Assembly: GCA_902610905.1 (NCBI GenBank)
Contig: CACLXS010000006.1
Coordinates: 1-51,335 of the forward strand
Source of the DNA: an uncultured SAR86 cluster bacterium
GTDB taxonomy: Bacteria > Pseudomonadota > Gammaproteobacteria > Magnimaribacterales > D2472
Direction: 5' to 3'
Length of the DNA: 51,335 bases
Shown here: one piece after another, positions 45,454 through 51,335 of the stretch
Layout of the letters: each line of letters begins with the position of its first letter
How positions within the stretch are numbered: the first letter of the stretch is position 1
The notes under the pieces: generated by a model
Database searches by the model: none
Told to the model about the DNA's origin: nothing
Seen by the model: the letters and a program-made list of their open reading frames with translations, nothing else
Position numbers and translations under genes: made by a program

Positions 45454-46840
45454 TAATACTTTTAAATTTAATTATTCTGTTGGGGCTATAGCTAATGGAA
45501 TCAAAACAGATACATTTACTTTTTTTTTACTTTTTTTTTATTCTAGAGTAATTGGTTTAGACCCTTTGCTTGCATCTCTTGCAATTGGTTTGGCTCTTAT
45601 TATTGATTCTTTTACTGATCCTCTTATGGGGACTGTATCTGATAGAACAAATTCTAAATATGGAAGAAGACATCCTTTTATGTATATTTCATTTATTCCT
45701 GTTTCAATTTTTTATGTTTTACTTTTTACACCTAAGCCTGACTGGGATTTATCACAAACTCAATTATTTTGGTGGATGTTTGTCTGTGCAAGCTTTACCA
45801 GGATAGGTATGACCTTTTTTGAAGTTCCACATAGATCTTTTGGAGCTGAAATTACAAAGGATTACATAGAAAGAACTAAATTATTCTCTTGGAGAGAAAT
45901 GTTTGCTTGGATTGCTGGAATTTGTAATGCATTTCTTGCTTATAATATTTTTTTTAAATCTACTGAAAAATTCTCATTTGGACAGTTAAATCCAGAGGCT
46001 TATTTTCCTCTTGCATTAACAGGTTCAATTGTTATGGTTATAAGCATTTTATATTCCTCTTTTACTACCAGTAATGAAATAAAAAATTTATCAACATGGA
46101 AAGGATCAATATCGATAAAACAGATTTTGTCTGAATTAAAGATTGCACTATCAAATAGAAGTTTTATTTTATTTTTTTTAGGTAGTTTATCTTTGTCAAT
46201 ATGCTGGGGTCTTTTAAATAGTCTTACTCTGTTTATAAATACTGATTTTTGGCAGCTTAAAGGGAGTCAAATTGGTATTTTTTTATACATATATTTTGGA
46301 GCTGCATTTTTAGCTTTTTATATAACACCTAAACTTGTTAATCTTTTTGGGAAAAGAAATTTTGTATTGATTTGTGTAACAGGCGTAGCATTATCAAGTC
46401 CTATTGCATTTATTTTTTATAACTTAGGTTTAACACCAGAAAAAGGTACTACAACTTTGGTTTTGTTTTTATGCATGCCTTTAATATTTATCTCTACACT
46501 AAGTATTGCCGGTAATATGACTAGGGATGCAATGATTGGAGATATTGCTGATGAAGTTGATCTTCAAAGTGGTAAAAGACAGGAAGGGGTTTTATATTCC
46601 GCAGTTTCTTTTATACAAAAGGTTAATACAGCATTTGGTGCCTTAACTGGAGGATTAACTTTATGGGTATTAAAAATCACTTCTGATACACCAACATATG
46701 ATCAAGCATATTCATTATTTTTCATTCAAGGTGTTGTTGGACCTGTTTTACTATCAATACCTTTTATATTTTTTTATTACTATAACCTTGATAAAAAAAG
46801 ACATTCAGAAATCCTGATCGAACTCAAAAATAGAAAATAG
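45446..46840 (+). CDS. MelB-type (GPH) sugar:cation symporter
   Basis: 464 residues from ATG 45446 (a GTG at 45437 is possible). Twelve membrane segments. DSFTDPLMGTVSDRTNSKYGRRHPFM is the GPH hallmark: Asp pairs for the cation and the RR loop. It continues with FEVPHRSFGAEIT and DEVDLQSGKRQEGVLYSA. The family carries glycosides or related compounds into the cytoplasm with Na+ or H+. Linked with two hydrolases, it might import their products. It converges on the DUF349 gene. Confidence 0.9.
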   Translation: MLNNTFKFNYSVGAIANGIKTDTFTFFLLFFYSRVIGLDPLLASLAIGLALIIDSFTDPLMGTVSDRTNSKYGRRHPFMYISFIPVSIFYVLLFTPKPDWDLSQTQLFWWMFVCASFTRIGMTFFEVPHRSFGAEITKDYIERTKLFSWREMFAWIAGICNAFLAYNIFFKSTEKFSFGQLNPEAYFPLALTGSIVMVISILYSSFTTSNEIKNLSTWKGSISIKQILSELKIALSNRSFILFFLGSLSLSICWGLLNSLTLFINTDFWQLKGSQIGIFLYIYFGAAFLAFYITPKLVNLFGKRNFVLICVTGVALSSPIAFIFYNLGLTPEKGTTTLVLFLCMPLIFISTLSIAGNMTRDAMIGDIADEVDLQSGKRQEGVLYSAVSFIQKVNTAFGALTGGLTLWVLKITSDTPTYDQAYSLFFIQGVVGPVLLSIPFIFFYYYNLDKKRHSEILIELKNRK

Positions 46841-46843
46841 TAT

Positions 46844-48262
46844 TTATATAAGTTCTGGTAAAGCTTTTGAGATTCTTTTCCAAAGTGTTTTTTCTGGAGC
46901 AGTTGGTTTTGAAGATAAGTTATTAATAAAATTTAATACAAGTTCATCAATTGAGCTTAAATCATTGGATGTTTTATTGAATTTATTAGTTAACATTTCC
47001 ATTTGAATTGATTGCCTTAATTCTGAATCTTTTTTTAACGAGTCTATATTTGCAAGTATTTCTAATTTAATACATGAGTATTTAAGTGAATCAATATTTG
47101 ATTTTGTTAAAGGTTTTTTATTCAATTTATTTATCATTGAGGAGGGTAAGTCAATGTTTTCAAAATTATTGCTAAGAAAAGAATCTAATAAATTTATATA
47201 TGAATTAACCTTAGTTTGTTTTTGTTTTTCCTCATATTGACTTTGTTTGATTTTAATTTCTTTATGAATTAATTTATATTCCTTTGTTTTAGTTATATTT
47301 TTTAAATTCTCAATTTTGCTCGAAATCTCTTTAAGTGTAACTTGATTATTTTTGAATTCTGATAATAAATTTTTTGCTTCAGTTAGCTCTGAATCAATAA
47401 GTTCTTTTTTAGCATGAAAAAATCTATCAGCTGCTTTATTAAATTTATCCCAAAGCTTATTATCTATCTTGCGGCCTGCAGAGCCAGCTTTTTTCCAATC
47501 ATTTTTTAAATCATTAAATTTTTTAATGCATATATCGTTATCTTCATTAGAAATAGCATCAACTTTTGTAATTAAATTTTCTTTTGTTTTTATAACTATC
47601 TGTTCATGCTTTTTAATAGCATCATTAATTGGTTTCTTTACTTCAAAATACGCATTTCGTAGTTTATTAAGGTCTTTATCTAGGACAGGTGCATATTGTT
47701 GCCAATCTTCAAAAGATTTCCTTAAAAATTGTATTAAAAACTTTGGTTGAGGCCAGTTAGATGAATTTTGCTGAACATATGAATTAATGTTATCAATAAT
47801 TTTTTGTCTTTGTAGCGCATTTTTTATCTTAACTTGTTTAAGTTCATCAAAGTATTCACTACATGGCTCCCATGCTTTATTAGTTAATTCATTAAACTTA
47901 TTCCATTGTTCTTTCGATGCAGGCCTGCTTGATAAATCAAGTAGTTGCCATTTAGTTTGAATATCATGAATTAAGTGGGCTTGTTTTTTTGGACTTTCCA
48001 AAGGACTTTCAATAATTGTAGATATTTCTTTAATTAACTCTTCTCTTTTTGGGTTAGTAGCAAAAGATGACATATCATCAAAATATCTTGATTGGCCGAT
48101 TGCAAAATTAAGTTTATGTCTGAGCTTGTTTGGTACTTTATCTAATTCTTTAGATTTTGTTATAACTTCTCTAACCTTTTTTTGGGCATCTTTTATCGAA
48201 CCTTTTGTAAATAAAGATTCAGCCTCATCTAATTGCTTAAATAAATCTTGACTTGTTTTCAC
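46844..48262 (-). CDS. DUF349 repeat protein
   Basis: 472 residues, almost entirely helical and charged. DUF349 units are recognisable by repeated (L)-x-x-x-W-(K/Q) patterns: IQTKWQLLDLSSRPASKEQW, EDWQQYAPVLDKDLNKL and LKNDWKKAGSAGRKIDNKLW. Proteins of this family are long cytoplasmic coiled-coil-like chains of unclear function. It diverges from trpS over 33 bases. Confidence 0.85.
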   Translation of the reverse strand: MKTSQDLFKQLDEAESLFTKGSIKDAQKKVREVITKSKELDKVPNKLRHKLNFAIGQSRYFDDMSSFATNPKREELIKEISTIIESPLESPKKQAHLIHDIQTKWQLLDLSSRPASKEQWNKFNELTNKAWEPCSEYFDELKQVKIKNALQRQKIIDNINSYVQQNSSNWPQPKFLIQFLRKSFEDWQQYAPVLDKDLNKLRNAYFEVKKPINDAIKKHEQIVIKTKENLITKVDAISNEDNDICIKKFNDLKNDWKKAGSAGRKIDNKLWDKFNKAADRFFHAKKELIDSELTEAKNLLSEFKNNQVTLKEISSKIENLKNITKTKEYKLIHKEIKIKQSQYEEKQKQTKVNSYINLLDSFLSNNFENIDLPSSMINKLNKKPLTKSNIDSLKYSCIKLEILANIDSLKKDSELRQSIQMEMLTNKFNKTSNDLSSIDELVLNFINNLSSKPTAPEKTLWKRISKALPELI

Positions 48263-48295
48263 ATTAATCTCTTTTGAAGTTTATAATTATAACAA

Positions 48296-49288
48296 ATGAA
48301 AAAACGAATTCTAACAGGTATTACAACAACTGGTACTCCTCATATTGGAAATTATTTAGGAGCAATAAAGCCTGCCCTAGAACTTGCACAGAATTATGAT
48401 GAATCATATTATTTTTTAGCTGATTATCATGCAATTATTAAAAATTCTGATAATAAAGAAGTATCAGAATCTGTAAAAAATGTTGCTTTAGCATGGCTTG
48501 CTTCAGGTATTGATGTAGATAAATCTTTTTTTTATCGACAATCAGATATACCAGAAATTCTTGAACTTAGCTGGATTTTAAATTGCGTAACGGCTAAAGG
48601 TTTAATGAATAGATCGCATGCGTATAAAGCAGCTATTGATAATAATAAAGGAGATGTTGACAAAGGTATAACAATGGGCCTTTTCTCATATCCTATCTTA
48701 ATGGCTGCTGATATATTAATGTTTAATGCTACATATGTTCCTGTTGGAGCTGATCAAATTCAACATCTTGAAATGACAAGAGATATTGCAGCACGCTTTA
48801 ATCATATTTACAAAAAAACTTTTGAATTACCAGAAGCTATAATCCAATCTAAAAAGGACACAGTGCCTGGTACTGATGGTCAAAAAATGTCTAAATCTTA
48901 TGGAAATATAATTCCATTACTATCTACTGAAAAACAACTCAAAAAAGCTATAGCAAAGATACTTACAAATTCATTAGAACCAGGAGAAGCTAAAGACCCA
49001 TCAAATTGCACGGTATTTAAGTTATATAAATATTTTGCTTCAGATGAAATGATTGCTGAATTTGAAAGCGATTACAAAGATGGCATTGGTTGGGGTGATG
49101 CTAAAAATAAATTATTTAACGTTGTTAATAATGAAATGAATCCTATAAGAGATAAATATAATTCATTGGTTAATGATAAAAATTTACTTAATGATTTGTT
49201 AAATGAGGGGTCTAATAAGGTAAGGCCTATAGCCAAAGAAATGTTATCCTCTATCAGAAATATTATAGGTATAAAAAAAATATCTTAA
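48296..49288 (+). CDS. trpS: Tryptophan--tRNA ligase
   Basis: 330 residues, the usual bacterial length. The class I signatures are TPHIGN at residues 14-19 and KMSKS at 197-201. The LMAADILMFNATYVPVGADQ segment is conserved. It charges tRNA-Trp. The MFS gene starts in its stop codon (TAATG), so they are coupled. Confidence 0.98.
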   Translation: MKKRILTGITTTGTPHIGNYLGAIKPALELAQNYDESYYFLADYHAIIKNSDNKEVSESVKNVALAWLASGIDVDKSFFYRQSDIPEILELSWILNCVTAKGLMNRSHAYKAAIDNNKGDVDKGITMGLFSYPILMAADILMFNATYVPVGADQIQHLEMTRDIAARFNHIYKKTFELPEAIIQSKKDTVPGTDGQKMSKSYGNIIPLLSTEKQLKKAIAKILTNSLEPGEAKDPSNCTVFKLYKYFASDEMIAEFESDYKDGIGWGDAKNKLFNVVNNEMNPIRDKYNSLVNDKNLLNDLLNEGSNKVRPIAKEMLSSIRNIIGIKKIS

Positions 49289-50472
49289 TGAATAAATCTG
49301 GTTCTTCCTGGCTTAAATTTGGCCTATTTACAGTTGGATTAGGGCAATCATTTGTTTTTGTCATTGTACCACCTCTAGCTAGAGAGTTAGGTTTATCTGA
49401 AGTACAAACATCGTCAATATTTGCATTCTCGGCTATTGGCTGGGCCTTAACTAGTGCAACATGGGGTAGGGCTAGTGATCGCTATGGAAGACGTAATATA
49501 GCTATTCTGGGGCTTCTTGGTTACTCAGCATCATTAATAGCTATGATAACCCCATTGTTTTTAGTTGAAAAAGATTTATTAGATTTAGTTTATCTTTTTC
49601 CATTACTGGTATTTGGTCGTATGTTGAATGGTTTATTGGGGTCTGCTACTAGGCCGGCTTCTTTTGCATATGTCGCAGATATATCATCAAAAGACAAAAG
49701 AACTGTTAAATTTGCTCGACTTGAATCAAGTTTTTTAATTGGTACAGTCGCAGGGCCTTTGATTGGTGGTTTTTTAATTCTTATATCAAAAGAAACACCG
49801 TTTTATATTTTTAGCTTTTTAGGAGTAATTGCATCATTAGGAATTTATAAAAATCTAGAGAATATGACTCCATTAAAACTAAATAAAAGAAATCTATCAA
49901 AAAAAGTTTCATGGACATCAAATACTGTGTGGCCATTTTTATTTGTAGCTTCTATATCTAGCTTGTGTCTTGCTTCGTTGATTCAAACTATTGGTTTTTA
50001 TCTTTTTGATACATTCCCGAATATCGATGATTTACCTGTTGTAATTAGTATGACTTTTGCTTTACTTTCTATATCTACAATAGTTAGCCAATACATCTTT
50101 ACGGATGCTTTTCCACTATCAAATAATAAATTACTGATATACGGTATTATATTATTATCTTTTTCATATACAGTTATGGCTTTATATCCAAAGATTTCAA
50201 TTTATTACTTATCAATTATTGTTAATGGTCTAGGTGGAGGATTGTTGCGTCCAGCCATTTCATCTTCATTATCTTTAGCACAATCACCTGAATACCAAGG
50301 TTCAGTAGCAGGATATTTGGGATCTGTTTATCCAATAGGTCATATTTTGACACCTGTGGTTGCTATGCCAATATATGCGTATAACCCAGCATATTTATAT
50401 TATTTTTCTTCGATTCTGTGTTTAATATGCTTTATATTTATAATTACTAATCCTATTTTTAGAAAAAATTAA
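49288..50472 (+). CDS. MFS exporter, TetA/multidrug-like
   Basis: 394 residues with 12 membrane segments. The MFS motif A is present as WGRASDRYGRRNIAILG (about 66-82) and motif C-like GPLIGG lies near 155-160. This layout is that of drug:H+ antiporters with 12 helices. It begins on the last base of the trpS stop and is 5 bases before hemH. The substrate is unknown. Confidence 0.88.
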   Translation: MNKSGSSWLKFGLFTVGLGQSFVFVIVPPLARELGLSEVQTSSIFAFSAIGWALTSATWGRASDRYGRRNIAILGLLGYSASLIAMITPLFLVEKDLLDLVYLFPLLVFGRMLNGLLGSATRPASFAYVADISSKDKRTVKFARLESSFLIGTVAGPLIGGFLILISKETPFYIFSFLGVIASLGIYKNLENMTPLKLNKRNLSKKVSWTSNTVWPFLFVASISSLCLASLIQTIGFYLFDTFPNIDDLPVVISMTFALLSISTIVSQYIFTDAFPLSNNKLLIYGIILLSFSYTVMALYPKISIYYLSIIVNGLGGGLLRPAISSSLSLAQSPEYQGSVAGYLGSVYPIGHILTPVVAMPIYAYNPAYLYYFSSILCLICFIFIITNPIFRKN

Positions 50473-50477
50473 AAAAT

Positions 50478-51335
50478 ATGAAAAAAACGCTTTTACTTAT
50501 AAATCTTGGAACACCTGATAGTCCATCATATTGGCATGTTTTTAAGTATTTAAGACAATTTCTATCTGATGAAAAGGTTCTAGATATTAATCCAATACTG
50601 AGGTTTTTATTAGTTAATTTTATAATTTGTCCATTTAGATCCTTTAGTTCTGCAAAGATTTATAAAAAAGTTTGGAGTGAACTATATGGATCGCCATTAC
50701 TTTATAATACGGAACAGCTTACGCAAGTCTTACAGAAAAAGTTACCTAGTGTTAGTGTTAAATTTGCTATGCGATATCAATCACCATCAATTAAAAGTGT
50801 ATTGGATGACATTCTAAGCGAAAATCCAGATGAATTAATAATTCTACCTTTATTTCCTCACTATGCAGCTGCTACCACTGGTTCTGTATACAAGGAAGTT
50901 TCAAGATGTTTAGGAGAAAAGTGGGTAATACCAAATGTAACCTTTATTAATCAATTTTATGATAATCCATTATTCATCAATGCATGGGTAGATAAAGCAA
51001 AACAATTTGATATGGCTTCATACGATAAAATAATTTTTAGTTACCACGGGGTGCCAAATAGTCACGTAGATAATGTTTACTCAGATAGTTTATGCTCAGA
51101 TAATGATTGTGAGCTTGGAATTACAAACAAAAATAAGTATTGCTATAAAGCTACTGTTTATGAAACAACTAAACTCATTGCAAATAAACTAAACTTAGAT
51201 GAATCACAATATGAAGTCACATTTCAATCTAGACTAACAAATAAATGGCTAGATCCATTTACTGACAAAGTTTTAGAGAAATTGCCGTCAAAAAATCAAA
51301 AAAAAGTACTAGTATTTTCACCAGCTTTTACAGCT
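50478..51335 (+). CDS. hemH: Ferrochelatase, N-terminal part
   Basis: The frame from ATG 50478 runs off the right edge after 286 residues. LLINLGTPDSPSYW is the family's start, SELYGSPLLYNTEQL and LPLFPHYAAATTGSV follow, and the catalytic His190 is in SYHGVP. The segment behind it carries Cys206, Cys211 and Cys222, the place where some bacterial ferrochelatases bind an internal 2Fe-2S cluster. The enzyme inserts iron into protoporphyrin IX at the inner membrane. The C-terminal catalytic Glu lies outside the window. Confidence 0.95.
   Translation, partial: MKKTLLLINLGTPDSPSYWHVFKYLRQFLSDEKVLDINPILRFLLVNFIICPFRSFSSAKIYKKVWSELYGSPLLYNTEQLTQVLQKKLPSVSVKFAMRYQSPSIKSVLDDILSENPDELIILPLFPHYAAATTGSVYKEVSRCLGEKWVIPNVTFINQFYDNPLFINAWVDKAKQFDMASYDKIIFSYHGVPNSHVDNVYSDSLCSDNDCELGITNKNKYCYKATVYETTKLIANKLNLDESQYEVTFQSRLTNKWLDPFTDKVLEKLPSKNQKKVLVFSPAFTA

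Overview
This window looks like chromosomal DNA from a small-genome marine gammaproteobacterium. It is very AT-rich, has short spacers with many overlapping genes, and carries three large TonB-dependent receptors and two BCCT carriers. It also has a divergent trxB | ftsK-lolA-crcB-serS block typical of Gammaproteobacteria. A SAR86-like origin is my best guess; it is an inference, since there is no rRNA here. I see no insertion sequence, integrase, prophage structural gene or CRISPR array.

Layout. 1-1503: end of a glycerophosphodiester phosphodiesterase gene and an acyltransferase. 1498-5250: a minus-strand nitrogen-scavenging cluster (TorF-type outer-membrane protein, PII protein, two Amt ammonium transporters). 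Two near-consensus sigma-54 promoters lie in it, one before torF and one before the last amt. Between the two amt genes is a 3' UTR with two stem-loops that carry C-rich apical loops. 5318-8153: SDR dehydrogenase, a 44-aa membrane protein, an AcuI/YhdH reductase and thioredoxin reductase. 8245-12639: ftsK-lolA-crcB-serS. 12793-18653: Oar-like receptor, 2OG-Fe(II) oxygenase, CNT nucleoside carrier, TspO and a 45-aa membrane protein. 18694-21770: FabH-like condensing enzyme and two lipid/ester hydrolases.

21864-37257 is the most distinctive part. A receptor, a BCCT carrier and a TPR-sulfotransferase each occur twice within 16 kb. Copy 1 is TBDR2, hydrolase, BCCT1 and TPR-ST1; BCCT1 and TPR-ST1 diverge from overlapping start codons. 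Copy 2 is BCCT2, TBDR3 and TPR-ST2. Between them sits a tightly overlapping set (PD-(D/E)XK nuclease, peptidase E-like protein, small membrane protein), a YdjA-type nitroreductase and a 51-aa membrane protein. I read the two sets as paralogous uptake/modification modules; the substrate is unknown.

37301-42628 is gene-sparse for this genome. It holds MAPEG, small membrane/periplasmic proteins, a PQQ-type sugar dehydrogenase, a membrane protein sharing a domain with the one at 29943, a DUF2721 protein, and a thiamine-binding-like gene (42377) with a decayed paralogue (40552). Several long hairpins lie here. From 42853: tRNA-Ser(UGA), a hotdog thioesterase, two alpha/beta hydrolases, a MelB-type symporter, a DUF349 protein, trpS, an MFS exporter and the 5' part of hemH.

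The genes together suggest a heterotroph that scavenges ammonium, nucleosides, quaternary-amine-type solutes and ester/lipid-like organic matter.
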